From Candidatus Latescibacterota bacterium (GTDB taxonomy: Bacteria > Latescibacterota > UBA2968), in assembly GCA_022823725.1 (NCBI GenBank), contig JAJEHL010000016.1, positions 177,331 through 241,330 of the forward strand: a stretch of DNA of 64,000 nucleotides, written 5' to 3'. A program made the position numbers and the translations under genes. Within the stretch, counting starts at the first letter, position 1. Each line of letters begins with the position of its first letter. Of the stretch, positions 1 through 9,717 are shown in pieces. The notes below the pieces were generated by a model. It was not told the DNA's origin and made no database searches. It saw nothing but the letters and a program-made list of their open reading frames with translations.

Positions 1-501
1 CACTTCAACATGTGCAACATGGTCGATAACAATGCGCAGACTGGGAATTCGCTCGGCAATAACAGCATTAATGGGCAACTGTTTGCCATTGGTCATCAAA
101 TCGAGTTGCAAATCGCGATCAGCCAATTTTTGGAGTTGTGGCATAAGAGCTTCTTGATCTTCCAAACTACCCCGCTGAAGCCCCAGGCGAATCCCGCGAT
201 AGAGTGGATTGGCTGAAAAACGGTCGAGATTCTTCTCAAAATCTTCGGTTTTGGGATCCAAGCTACCAACAAACCCGACAATACAGGGATTGTCTGCTGC
301 GAGATCCAGAATCCACTGATTGTCTTCAACCAGCTTACTCGCTTCAACCACAACCGTCCCGGTCACACCCATCCTTTCAGTCCGTTCAACAAAGTGTTGC
401 GGCAAAATGGGGCGATAGAGCAATTCATTATCTTCGGGAGGCCAGGGAACGCCGCCGGGTCGTGTCGTATCATAAAAATGAACATGTGTATCAATGATCA
501 T
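1..501 (-). CDS. Amidohydrolase family (TIM-barrel) protein, partial
   Basis: This is the N-terminal part of a metal-dependent hydrolase of the amidohydrolase-2 type, the family of lactone and dicarboxylate hydrolases such as LigI. The protein opens with IIDTHVHFYD, whose HxH is the usual first metal ligand pair. It continues with VTGTVVVEAS and NPCIVGFVGSLD, and is still open at the window edge, where it reads RIVIDHVAHVEV. I chose the ATG at 501 because GGAAAGGA then lies about 8 bases upstream; the ATG at 507 would be too close to it. The gene resembles the complete one at 59891-60742, so the two are probably paralogues. It lies 23 bases downstream of the dehydrogenase at 525-1397, probably in one transcript. 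The substrate cannot be told; sugar lactones are plausible from context. Confidence 0.8.
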   Translation of the reverse strand, partial: MIIDTHVHFYDTTRPGGVPWPPEDNELLYRPILPQHFVERTERMGVTGTVVVEASKLVEDNQWILDLAADNPCIVGFVGSLDPKTEDFEKNLDRFSANPLYRGIRLGLQRGSLEDQEALMPQLQKLADRDLQLDLMTNGKQLPINAVIAERIPSLRIVIDHVAHVEV

Positions 502-524
502 GGACATATCCTTTCCGATCAAAA

Positions 525-1397
525 TTATTTAATTCCCGCCATCTTCCTCAGCACTTCGACAATAGCGGAATTATCCTGTTCTGCAAGACCGAGCGCAACG
601 CCCGTGCGCAAAAGTTGGGCGTGAAGCCCGGTTACGGGCAAAGGCGTTTCCGTACGCGCGCCGAGGTCGAGAATGAGTTCCACATCTTTTAAATGCTGAT
701 CCAATGCAGCCTGAGTGGTAAAATCTCCGGTGATCATTTTTTCGCCTTTAATATCCATCACGCGAGAATATGCACCACCCATCTTAAAAACATCGAGCAG
801 AACATCGATATCAACGCCTGTTTTTTGTGCGAGAACGAGACCCTCGGCCAATACGAGACGGTTGAGACCAAGCACGAGATTGACAATGAGTTTGGCTTCT
901 GCACCTTTGCCCGAAGGCCCCATGTGAAAAGTCATAAGAGAAAAAGCTTCAAAAATATCCGTACACAGTTCAAAAACGGGTAACGTGCCGCCAACCATCA
1001 CGAGAACATCCGATTCTCGCACCTGCTTGCTGGATCCGAGAATAGTAGCATCGAGAAAGCGAATGCTTCTGCTTTCAAGACGTTTGGAAAGCGCAGTTGA
1101 CATCTGCGGATCGGCTGTGGTAGTATCCACGATAATTGCGCCAGGAGATGCCGCAGACAAAATGCCCCTCGCACCTGTAACCACATCGTTGACAACATAA
1201 GAGTCGGGAAGCGAAAGAACGATGCGACGCGCTTTATCGGCGACATCGGCTGGCGATTTGCAGGGCGTAAAACCGTCGCCTTCATGTGCTTTTATTCTCT
1301 TGGGGTCAATATCATACCCCGCAATGTCTAAGCCTTTGTCGCGAAAGCGTTCAACAAGTGCGGACCCGACGAGTCCAAGTCCGATAAGACCGAGCAT
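525..1397 (-). CDS. NAD(P)-dependent 3-hydroxyisobutyrate/tartronate semialdehyde reductase family
   Basis: A 290-residue beta-hydroxyacid dehydrogenase. The Rossmann motif GLIGLGLVGS is at residues 3-12. The family's catalytic segment is seen as GPSGKGAEAKLIVN, whose Lys-x-x-x-Asn is the usual catalytic lysine and substrate asparagine. Length fits the family (about 290). I chose the ATG at 1397 because AGGAGGTCCC sits directly before it; a longer frame to 1433 would put the Rossmann fold after an atypical leader. It precedes the amidohydrolase on the same strand and is divergent from the RraA-like gene. Members reduce or oxidise 3-hydroxyisobutyrate, tartronate semialdehyde or succinic semialdehyde. 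Sugar-acid metabolism is likely here, but the exact substrate is not readable. Confidence 0.85.
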   Translation of the reverse strand: MLGLIGLGLVGSALVERFRDKGLDIAGYDIDPKRIKAHEGDGFTPCKSPADVADKARRIVLSLPDSYVVNDVVTGARGILSAASPGAIIVDTTTADPQMSTALSKRLESRSIRFLDATILGSSKQVRESDVLVMVGGTLPVFELCTDIFEAFSLMTFHMGPSGKGAEAKLIVNLVLGLNRLVLAEGLVLAQKTGVDIDVLLDVFKMGGAYSRVMDIKGEKMITGDFTTQAALDQHLKDVELILDLGARTETPLPVTGLHAQLLRTGVALGLAEQDNSAIVEVLRKMAGIK

Positions 1398-1600
1398 GGG
1401 ACCTCCTGTAAAAAATAATGAGCCGTATCGCACACGGCTTAAGAATATGTCAAATCTTAAAACAAACAGAACCAGTACTTACAAAAATACTGTACAATCA
1501 GATTCTTGCCAAATAAGAAAATAGTATTGAATCTCTGCGGACATTGTTTATCTTAAAACCACAACAACATGCCCGAACACACTCAAAACAGGAGTTATCG

Positions 1601-2353
1601 ATGAGTCTGGAACCCATTCAAACACCGGATATAGAACGTCCATCAAAATCATTGATCGACGCGTTATCACATATTGGCAGCGCCACAGCCAGTGGGGAAT
1701 TATTCAAGCTGGGCATCCGCAATGCCCAAATTTTAGGCCCCCTTCCCCGAACGCCGGGCAAATCAATTTGCGGCCCGGCACTGACGCTACAATTTATGCC
1801 CAAACGAGAAGACCTGCATTCATCGGGCGAATATCAAGGACCGGAAAGACAATTGCATCGTCATGTGCTATATCACACACAACCGGGCGATGTGGTCGTA
1901 GTCGATGCTCGAGGCGACCTGAGCAGTGGCGTTTTTGGCGAGATGATGCTAACCTATTTTTGCGGTCAGGGGGGGCAAGGTGCGATCGTCGATGGCTGTA
2001 TTCGCGATTTTCCCCACGCCAGGGAATTGAACCTCGGCTTATGGCTCAAGGGAACAACGCCCAATTTCCACGCACAAACCAACATCTTCCCCCACGCCGT
2101 GAATATCCCGATAGCGTGTGGTGATACGCTTGTAATGCCCGGTGATATTATTATCGCCGACGACGACGGCGCCGTGGTAGTGCCAATTAAACTCGCGCCT
2201 GAATTGGCAGAAAAAGCGACCGAACACGCCGAATGGGAAGTCTTCAGCCGAATGAAACTCGCCGAAGGCGGCGACCTGCGGAAATATTATCCACTCACAG
2301 ATGAAGCACGTGTAGAATATGAAGCGTGGCAAAAGGAACAAGATGAAAAGTAA
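1601..2353 (+). CDS. RraA-like / 4-hydroxy-4-methyl-2-oxoglutarate aldolase family protein
   Basis: A 250-residue member of the RraA/HMG aldolase family, often misnamed dimethylmenaquinone methyltransferase. The motif GAIVDGCIRDF carries the aspartate and the Arg-Asp pair used for metal and pyruvate binding in the aldolases. Further on are PGDIIIADDDGAVVVP and a helical C-terminus. The ATG at 1601 has GGAG about 7 bases before it; the frame upstream has no coding look. It is divergent from the dehydrogenase at 525-1397 and convergent with the ROK kinase. Family members cleave 4-hydroxy-4-methyl-2-oxoglutarate or oxaloacetate, or bind RNase E. The Asp-Arg-Asp set argues for a lyase acting on a pyruvate-yielding acid. 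The extra N-terminal region is seen in many such proteins from polysaccharide degraders. Confidence 0.82.
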   Translation: MSLEPIQTPDIERPSKSLIDALSHIGSATASGELFKLGIRNAQILGPLPRTPGKSICGPALTLQFMPKREDLHSSGEYQGPERQLHRHVLYHTQPGDVVVVDARGDLSSGVFGEMMLTYFCGQGGQGAIVDGCIRDFPHARELNLGLWLKGTTPNFHAQTNIFPHAVNIPIACGDTLVMPGDIIIADDDGAVVVPIKLAPELAEKATEHAEWEVFSRMKLAEGGDLRKYYPLTDEARVEYEAWQKEQDEK

Positions 2354-2398
2354 AAGGTAAGACGTAAAACGTCAGCGGCCAGTCCTCGCTTCTTGCCT

Positions 2399-3337
2399 TT
2401 ATCCCAGCGCGTGTCTGGCCGCGCCTAAAATCCCCGCGTCATCGCCCAGTTCAGCGGAAACAATCTGCACATGTTCTTTTACCCCAACAGTACCGCGATC
2501 CCAAAAAGTTCGCATTGCTGGCCCGAAAACCCAATCGCCCGCCTGCGCCAGTCCACCTGTTAGTGCAACGCGATCCACATTCAATACATTCACCAGACTC
2601 ACCAGCCCCACGCCCAGGAAAAACCCCGTCTCCTCAAACATCTGTATCGCAAAATCATCACCCTCCTCTGCCGCTTGAAAAATAACCTGTGTGGTCAAAC
2701 CCTCGGCTTTCAGAGACGTCTCCGGTTTTTCTCCTTCAAGTCTTTCCAGCGTGCGGCGCACCATCGCCGTGGCAGATGCATACATTTCCAAACATCCAAA
2801 ATTGCCGCACGGACAGCGCGGTCCATTGTGATCCACTGTAATATGCCCCACCTCGGCTGCATTGCCATTAAACCCGTGCATAACTCGCCCCTCGCTGATC
2901 CACCCACCGCCAACCCCCGTACCCAGAGTCACACACAAAAAGTGATCAACACCTCGACCAGCTCCCAGCCACTGCTCGCCATAAGCCGCTAAATTTGCAT
3001 CATTATCCACCACCACGCCCAGACCGAGCAATGCCTCCAGGCGATCCTTTAACCGCACACCGTGCATACACTGCAAATTCTCGGGCGATATAATAACACC
3101 ATCAAACGGATCTAATGGACCTGGCGCACCAACCCCCACACCCTGTACTTCTTCCAGTGAAATTCCGCCATTCCGCGCAGCCGCACGCGCACATTCGGCA
3201 ATGCCTGCTACCACACATTCGGCACCCAGATGCAATTGCGTTAGCCCGCGCGCCCTGCCCACAATCTCACCCGACGCTGTCACAAGCCCCGCGCGCGTAT
3301 TGGTGCCCCCTAAATCTATACCAATCGTCAGACTCAT
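2399..3337 (-). CDS. ROK family sugar kinase (glucokinase-like)
   Basis: A 312-residue ROK kinase that phosphorylates a hexose with ATP. It shows the phosphate-binding start TIGIDLGGTNTRAG (residues 4-17), the catalytic DNDANLAAYGE, GTGVGGG and the ROK zinc site CPCGNFGCLE. Length is normal for glucokinase or N-acylhexosamine kinase. Its start codon overlaps the stop of eda by four bases (ATGA), so the two are translationally coupled. It is the last gene of the minus-strand set kdgK-eda-ROK. Position beside the KDG route suggests a sugar from the same polymers. Glucose, mannose or N-acetylglucosamine cannot be separated by eye. Confidence 0.88.
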   Translation of the reverse strand: MSLTIGIDLGGTNTRAGLVTASGEIVGRARGLTQLHLGAECVVAGIAECARAAARNGGISLEEVQGVGVGAPGPLDPFDGVIISPENLQCMHGVRLKDRLEALLGLGVVVDNDANLAAYGEQWLGAGRGVDHFLCVTLGTGVGGGWISEGRVMHGFNGNAAEVGHITVDHNGPRCPCGNFGCLEMYASATAMVRRTLERLEGEKPETSLKAEGLTTQVIFQAAEEGDDFAIQMFEETGFFLGVGLVSLVNVLNVDRVALTGGLAQAGDWVFGPAMRTFWDRGTVGVKEHVQIVSAELGDDAGILGAARHALG

Positions 3338-3975
3338 TTCTCCGCTCGCGCCTGAGCCACGGCACCTACAAACGATTTTGCCGTTGCAGTCAAAGATGTC
3401 CAGTCTTTATTATCCACGGCCGTCTTATCCACCATCGCGCTGCCAGCCCCCACAGCCACCGCACCATTTTTGATAAACTCGGGCGTTGTTTTGGCATCCA
3501 CCCCACCTGTAGGCATGAGTTTTACCTGTGGCAAAGGACCCAGAATATCTTTAAAATAAGACGGTCCCCCCACACCGGCGGGAAACACCTTGACCACATC
3601 GGCTCCTGCTTGCCACGCCGTCAAAATTTCCGTGGGCGTAAACCCGGCGGGCATCACGGCCTTGCCATACCGCTTGCTCATCTCGATCACCGCCGTATTC
3701 AAAATGGGACTCACCACATATTCTGCACCGGATAGAATCGCTGCCCGCGCCGTCTCTGGATCGAGTACAGACCCCACTCCAACAATCGTATCCTCCATCT
3801 TTGCCGACGCTTCTTCAATCACCTTCAGCGCACCCGGCACCGTCATTGTCACCTCAATCGCCACCACACCGCCTTCGCGCAACGCTTTTGACACATCCAT
3901 CAACTGCGACGGATTATCTGCCCGCAACACAGCGACCACGCCGCAATCAATAATGCGATCTACAGTACTTGACAT
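3334..3975 (-). CDS. eda: 2-dehydro-3-deoxy-phosphogluconate (KDPG/KHG) aldolase
   Basis: A 213-residue class I aldolase of the Entner-Doudoroff pathway. It splits KDPG into pyruvate and glyceraldehyde-3-phosphate in the cytoplasm. The segment ADVVKVFPA holds the Schiff-base lysine, VAIEVTMTVPGA the proton-relay glutamate, and MPTGGVD the phosphate-binding glycines. I chose the ATG at 3975 because GGGGAGGAAAA precedes it; the frame extends upstream to 4023 but that stretch looks non-coding. It lies 78 bases after kdgK and overlaps the ROK kinase by four bases. With kdgK it completes conversion of KDG, the product of uronate breakdown, to central metabolites. Confidence 0.92.
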   Translation of the reverse strand: MSSTVDRIIDCGVVAVLRADNPSQLMDVSKALREGGVVAIEVTMTVPGALKVIEEASAKMEDTIVGVGSVLDPETARAAILSGAEYVVSPILNTAVIEMSKRYGKAVMPAGFTPTEILTAWQAGADVVKVFPAGVGGPSYFKDILGPLPQVKLMPTGGVDAKTTPEFIKNGAVAVGAGSAMVDKTAVDNKDWTSLTATAKSFVGAVAQARAEK

Positions 3976-4053
3976 TTTTCCTCCCCGCAAAATTAAACCT
4001 CTCTCCAAAATAGAGAGAGGCATTATGTATTATTAGCACATTCATCTCAGACT

Positions 4054-5097
4054 CTACCGTCTAATCCGCGCACTCTCACCCTTCATTGCACTCTCGGCTT
4101 CCGCACGCGTAGCCCAGTTCACATCCCCCGGGAACGTATGTGCCAGAGCCGAATAAGCCCCTGCGAAATCCACGATATCCTGAGCTGGCTCGCCCTCGAG
4201 CACCCCGGCAATAATGCCCGCTGAAAAATTATCGCCACCACCCACGCGATCCACCATCTCCAAATCTTCATAAATGCGCGAAAAATAAAACTCACTGCCA
4301 TCGTAAAGCAGCGTACGCCAGTCATTTAGTAACCCGGTCTTCGCAACGCGCAGAGTAGTGCCCACAAGCGTCACATTGGGATATTGCGATACGGCCTTGC
4401 GCGCGACATCTTTATAACTCTCCGGATCCAGCGCGTCGTAATCGCCCGACGTGCCTTCGGCTTTAAGCCCCATCGTCTTTTCAAAATCCTCTTCATTGCC
4501 GATAAGCACCTGCACGTGCGGAATACACTTTGCAATCGTCTCCTGCGCTTGTTCCGAACTCCACAATTTGGATCTGAAATTGAGATCAAAACTCGTGGTC
4601 ACGCCTGCATTGCGGGCTGCTACCAGCGCTTCTACGGTGGCCTCTGCCGCACCTTCGGACAACGCGGGCGTAATCCCACTGACGTGAAACCACTTGCTCC
4701 CTTCAAAAACAGATGCCCAATCCACCATCCCGGGTTTGATATTCATAATCGCGGTATGGCCTCTGTCATACGTCACCGCACTCGCACGCGGTCCCACACC
4801 CACTTCCATGTGATAAAATCCATTGCGCTCGAGACCCACACCATCAAAATCCGTCCACAAAATATTGGACATATCCACCCCGTGCTCGCGGCCCTTGTTG
4901 CGAATAATCCAACCCGTCCAATTATCAACCAACCGGGACACCCACGCCGCCTTCAATCCCAAATGCGCGCAACCGACCGCGACATTGTATTCCCCCCCAC
5001 CGATCTCGACATCGAGTTTACTCGCATTCTCCAATCGGCGGTATTCTGGCGAAGACAACCGAATCATCGCCTCGCCAAAAGTCACGACATCGTACAT
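4054..5097 (-). CDS. kdgK: 2-dehydro-3-deoxygluconokinase (PfkB family)
   Basis: A 347-residue ribokinase-fold kinase that phosphorylates KDG to KDPG. The N-terminal substrate motif is seen in EIGGGEYNVAVGCAHLGL. The C-terminal PfkB signature is RVGGGDNFSAGIIAG, with the catalytic aspartate in GGGD. The length and the insert around residues 200-215 are like other bacterial KdgK. The ATG at 5097 follows GGGAGGACTAT. It is the first gene of kdgK-eda-ROK, and the adjacent aldolase makes the KDG assignment much safer than the PfkB fold alone. Mannonate dehydratase at 49645-50673 would supply KDG. Other PfkB activities, such as fructokinase, are less likely. Confidence 0.9.
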   Translation of the reverse strand: MYDVVTFGEAMIRLSSPEYRRLENASKLDVEIGGGEYNVAVGCAHLGLKAAWVSRLVDNWTGWIIRNKGREHGVDMSNILWTDFDGVGLERNGFYHMEVGVGPRASAVTYDRGHTAIMNIKPGMVDWASVFEGSKWFHVSGITPALSEGAAEATVEALVAARNAGVTTSFDLNFRSKLWSSEQAQETIAKCIPHVQVLIGNEEDFEKTMGLKAEGTSGDYDALDPESYKDVARKAVSQYPNVTLVGTTLRVAKTGLLNDWRTLLYDGSEFYFSRIYEDLEMVDRVGGGDNFSAGIIAGVLEGEPAQDIVDFAGAYSALAHTFPGDVNWATRAEAESAMKGESARIRR

Positions 5098-5125
5098 ATA
5101 GTCCTCCCTAAAAATTAGCAGTCAG

Positions 5126-5806
5126 CTACTCATCCGATCCGCCCAAAAAACCCGCCATCCACAGCAGACGCAACAACTCCAAAATCGCCACCAGTGCCGA
5201 TGCGACATAAGTCAGCGCGGCGGCATTCAAAACCTTGCGCGAAGCGGGGATCTCCTCAGAAGTCAGATATCCCCCATCGGCCAAAATCTGAATGGCCCGA
5301 CTGCTCGCATTAAACTCAACTGGCAGGGTGACAATACTAAAAACCACAGCCGCAGAAAAGAACACAATACCCAAAAACAGCAGTTCAAATATGCTGAAAA
5401 GTGCCCCGGCAATAATGAAAATCCACGCCGCCTTCGATCCCAAATTAGCCACCGGAACCAGGCTCGTCCGAAGAGACAGAGGCACATAACCCTGCGCGTG
5501 CTGAAACGCATGCCCGGCTTCGTGAGCAGCCACACCAATCGCGGCTAAGGAGCGATTCCCGTACACACTTTCCGACAGGCGCAACATGCGATCTCTCGGA
5601 TCGTAGTGATCTGTCAAATGCCCATGCACAGGCTCCACACCCACGGGCAAACCGCCACGACGTAAAATATCTCGCGCAACCTGATCCGCAGTCGCACCAC
5701 TTCGTGCAACAAATTCATCGTATTTGCGAAACGTGCGCTTCACCTTGAATTGCGCCCACAGCGTAATGGCTATTCCTATAAACATCACCATCAAACCTAC
5801 CAGCAT
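5126..5806 (-). CDS. Membrane zinc metallopeptidase, YugP family
   Basis: A 226-residue protein of the Zn_peptidase_2 (YugP) family. The zinc-binding motif HEAGHAFQHAQGY is near residue 100. Hydrophobic segments flank it: an N-terminal one (residues 1-18) and three more between about 115 and 215. A role in membrane protein turnover is assumed for the family; substrates are unknown. AGGAGG lies six bases before the ATG at 5806. It sits between kdgK and fmt on the same strand. A four-copy heptamer array (5824-5854) fills the short gap upstream. Confidence 0.85.
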   Translation of the reverse strand: MLVGLMVMFIGIAITLWAQFKVKRTFRKYDEFVARSGATADQVARDILRRGGLPVGVEPVHGHLTDHYDPRDRMLRLSESVYGNRSLAAIGVAAHEAGHAFQHAQGYVPLSLRTSLVPVANLGSKAAWIFIIAGALFSIFELLFLGIVFFSAAVVFSIVTLPVEFNASSRAIQILADGGYLTSEEIPASRKVLNAAALTYVASALVAILELLRLLWMAGFLGGSDE

Positions 5807-5823
5807 GACATCTCCTCCTGAAA

Positions 5824-5854
5824 CAGTTGTCAGTTATCAGTTATCGGTTGTCAG
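5824..5854. repeat. Tandem heptanucleotide array (CAGTTRT x4)
   Basis: Four head-to-tail 7-base units read cagttgt, cagttat, cagttat and cggttgt, followed by cag. They fill the gap between the YugP-type peptidase start and the fmt stop. A degenerate four-unit array of the same type lies at 49584-49611. Short heptamer arrays of this kind are known as dispersed repeats in some bacteria, notably cyanobacteria. Here the function is unknown. Confidence 0.7.
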
Positions 5855-5870
5855 CCTTCGCGTCTCACCA

Positions 5871-6800
5871 TTAACCAAATTTTTCGCCAACCTCAATGCG
5901 GTATCCCCGCACAAAATCAGCGCCAGACATACGCCTTTTACCCGCCGGTTGCACCTCGTCCAACACGAGAGCACCTTCGCCCGTCCCCACAATAAGTCCG
6001 CGTTTCCCGCCTGCACCAATCACAGTACCCGCTTCTCCCTGCCCCGTGTCAATCGTTGCCCTGTGAACCTTTAGTAATTTATTGCGCCAGAGTGTAAACG
6101 CCCCCGGAAAAGGATTGGTTCCCCGAATGAGATTGCGAATATCTCCAGCACCTTTTGACCAATCAATCTCGCCATCTTCTTTCTCTAATTTTGGAGCGCG
6201 ACTCACCCCTTCATCCGTCTGCGCCACGGGTACAACAGAACCATCTGCCATGCCATCAATAGCCCGAATAAGCAACTCAGCACCCTTCACCTTCAACCGC
6301 TCATAAAGTTCGCCTGCCGTCTCATCGTCCCCAATCGCCACCTTTTGTTGAATTAAAATATCGCCGGCATCCACGCGCGGCGACAGTTGAAAAATGGTCA
6401 CACCCGTCTCGGTCTCACCATTGATAATAGCCCATTGAATAGGCGCTGCCCCGCGGTATTTGGGCAACAGAGACGGGTGGACATTCACAGATCCCAATTT
6501 GGGAATCGCCAGCACAGAACGCGGCAAAATCAGAAAAGCCACCACCGCAAGTAAATCTGGTTCCAGAGCCTGCAACCGCGCGTGAAAATTCTCATCTCTG
6601 AGCGACTCGGGCTGCAAAACCGACACATCTAATCCCTGCGACGCAACCGCAGCCTTCACATCAGTCGGTTGCATCTGCTGACCCCGACCGCGTGGTCTAT
6701 CTGGCCGCGTCACCACACCCACAAGATCATGACCGCTTTGAGCCACGCTCACAAGCGACGGCACCGCAAAATTGGGCGTGCCCATAAACACTACCCTCAT
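5871..6800 (-). CDS. fmt: Methionyl-tRNA formyltransferase
   Basis: A 309-residue enzyme that formylates Met-tRNA(fMet) with 10-formyl-tetrahydrofolate. The N-terminal domain begins RVVFMGTPNFAVPSL. The hallmark NVHPSLLPKYRGAAPIQWAI holds the folate-site His, and DAGDIL the catalytic aspartate. The C-terminal OB-like tRNA-binding domain follows from about residue 205. I prefer the ATG at 6800, about 10 bases after GAGAGGTG; a TTG two codons earlier (6806) is a possible alternative. It is followed by the YugP-type peptidase and preceded by yajC, a typical housekeeping order. No unusual feature was seen. Confidence 0.95.
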   Translation of the reverse strand: MRVVFMGTPNFAVPSLVSVAQSGHDLVGVVTRPDRPRGRGQQMQPTDVKAAVASQGLDVSVLQPESLRDENFHARLQALEPDLLAVVAFLILPRSVLAIPKLGSVNVHPSLLPKYRGAAPIQWAIINGETETGVTIFQLSPRVDAGDILIQQKVAIGDDETAGELYERLKVKGAELLIRAIDGMADGSVVPVAQTDEGVSRAPKLEKEDGEIDWSKGAGDIRNLIRGTNPFPGAFTLWRNKLLKVHRATIDTGQGEAGTVIGAGGKRGLIVGTGEGALVLDEVQPAGKRRMSGADFVRGYRIEVGEKFG

Positions 6801-6820
6801 CGCCAACTTTCACCTCTCTA

Positions 6821-8462
<1,642 letters not shown>

Positions 8463-8469
8463 TCATGCG

Positions 8470-9708
8470 TCAAGGGTCAGAAGGGTGAACTGCTTCTTCA
8501 GCCAGCACAAATACAAACCCCTGTTCTGCCAACTCGGGTAACATGCGTTGCAATGCCCGTAGCATATTGGGTTTTGCATGCCCAATGCCAATCGCCGTAC
8601 CTTCATGCCGTGCGTGTGCAGCGAGCCTGTACAGTCGCTTGACCACCGCGTCTTCATCTTCGACGATATCCAAAAACATCGCATTGCGGCCACTGGGAAT
8701 ACCCATATCCCGCGCGACTGCATAAGCCACCGATTGGGATGATGTGACACTATCAATAAAAAAGAAATTCCACCGTTTCACGACCCGCAACACCGCTTTC
8801 ATCGCTTCAAAATTTTGTGTTACGCGAGATCCCATGTGGTTGTTTATCCCCTTAGCATAGGGCACGGACGCAAGGGCATCCTGGGTCAACTCAGCAATCT
8901 TTTCCGGCGCGTAATCCAAAAAAATCGCATTGGGACCGGGATCGCGCTCTGGATAGCCTATTGGCTCCATAGGCAAATGAACCATCACGCCGTGATTTTT
9001 CTCAATCGCCTGTTGCGCTATCCAGGCCGTATGCTTCTCTCCAGGAAAAATCGAAAATGTAATCGGCTGTGACAACTCACAAAAAGACAGAATTAAATTC
9101 TGATCCTGATATCCAAAATCATCGATCACAATGGCAATGCGTCCCGCGAGTCGCTCGAGTTCTTCACTCTGTTCGAGCCTGAATAAATTGGTCTGTTTAT
9201 CATTCAAACCCACGCGAAGCCACAACTCATTGCCCTGTCGATCCTCACTACCTTCAATTACCACCCCACCCAATTGATGCGCCAGATGGGTCAAAGACAA
9301 ATTGCAAACAGCCAGCGGCAAAGCATCGGGCACTTTCGACTGCACTACCCAACGCAAATGGGGATCCTCGCCTTTGGGCAAACGCACCTCTTTAATCACT
9401 TCAGGAGGAACCCCCAGCCCGATCAACACATCTTTTGCCTGCACGACCATCGTATCGGCAAATGCAAGAACGTCTTCTGGACCTGCTTTCCATCCTGGTG
9501 CCTCTTCTGCGGGAAGTGGATATTCGACCGACTGTGGTCGCAAAAAATACGACCGCAATCGCAAAAAATACGACCGCGGTAGCCAAAAATAGGCAGCCAA
9601 TCCACCGGCAATCAGAATGATTATAACACAGGGTACAATCCATACCCGCAGAGATCGCCGCTTACGAGCCATTTCCAATGGTCTTTTTTCGGACAAACGT
9701 TTCGCCAT
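8470..9708 (-). CDS. Divergent polysaccharide deacetylase family protein (YibQ-like)
   Basis: A 412-residue protein with a single N-terminal membrane helix (about residues 20-42), so most of it is periplasmic. The C-terminal 220 residues form the divergent polysaccharide deacetylase domain (PF04748 type): IAIVIDDFGYQ, ITFSIFPGEKHT, VMVHLPMEP, NNHMGSRVT, FFIDSVTSS and AIGIGHAKPN. These resemble the Asp-Asp and His motifs of NodB-type enzymes but are family specific. Activity of the family is poorly defined. Just after the membrane helix lie three tandem 7-residue repeats (see 9538-9598). It is ten bases from the site-2 protease gene and eleven before tgt, so cotranscription is likely. Confidence 0.86.
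   Translation of the reverse strand: MAKRLSEKRPLEMARKRRSLRVWIVPCVIIILIAGGLAAYFWLPRSYFLRLRSYFLRPQSVEYPLPAEEAPGWKAGPEDVLAFADTMVVQAKDVLIGLGVPPEVIKEVRLPKGEDPHLRWVVQSKVPDALPLAVCNLSLTHLAHQLGGVVIEGSEDRQGNELWLRVGLNDKQTNLFRLEQSEELERLAGRIAIVIDDFGYQDQNLILSFCELSQPITFSIFPGEKHTAWIAQQAIEKNHGVMVHLPMEPIGYPERDPGPNAIFLDYAPEKIAELTQDALASVPYAKGINNHMGSRVTQNFEAMKAVLRVVKRWNFFFIDSVTSSQSVAYAVARDMGIPSGRNAMFLDIVEDEDAVVKRLYRLAAHARHEGTAIGIGHAKPNMLRALQRMLPELAEQGFVFVLAEEAVHPSDP
9538..9598. repeat. Three tandem 21-bp repeats inside a CDS
   Basis: Two nearly identical 21-base units (19-base cores at 9538-9556 and 9559-9577) and a third degenerate unit (9580-9598) lie in frame in the deacetylase gene. The encoded heptapeptides are AAYFWLP, RSYFLRL and RSYFLRP, at the outer end of the membrane anchor. 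The high DNA identity of two units suggests a recent slippage duplication. Confidence 0.8.
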
Positions 9709-9717
9709 TTTATAGAC

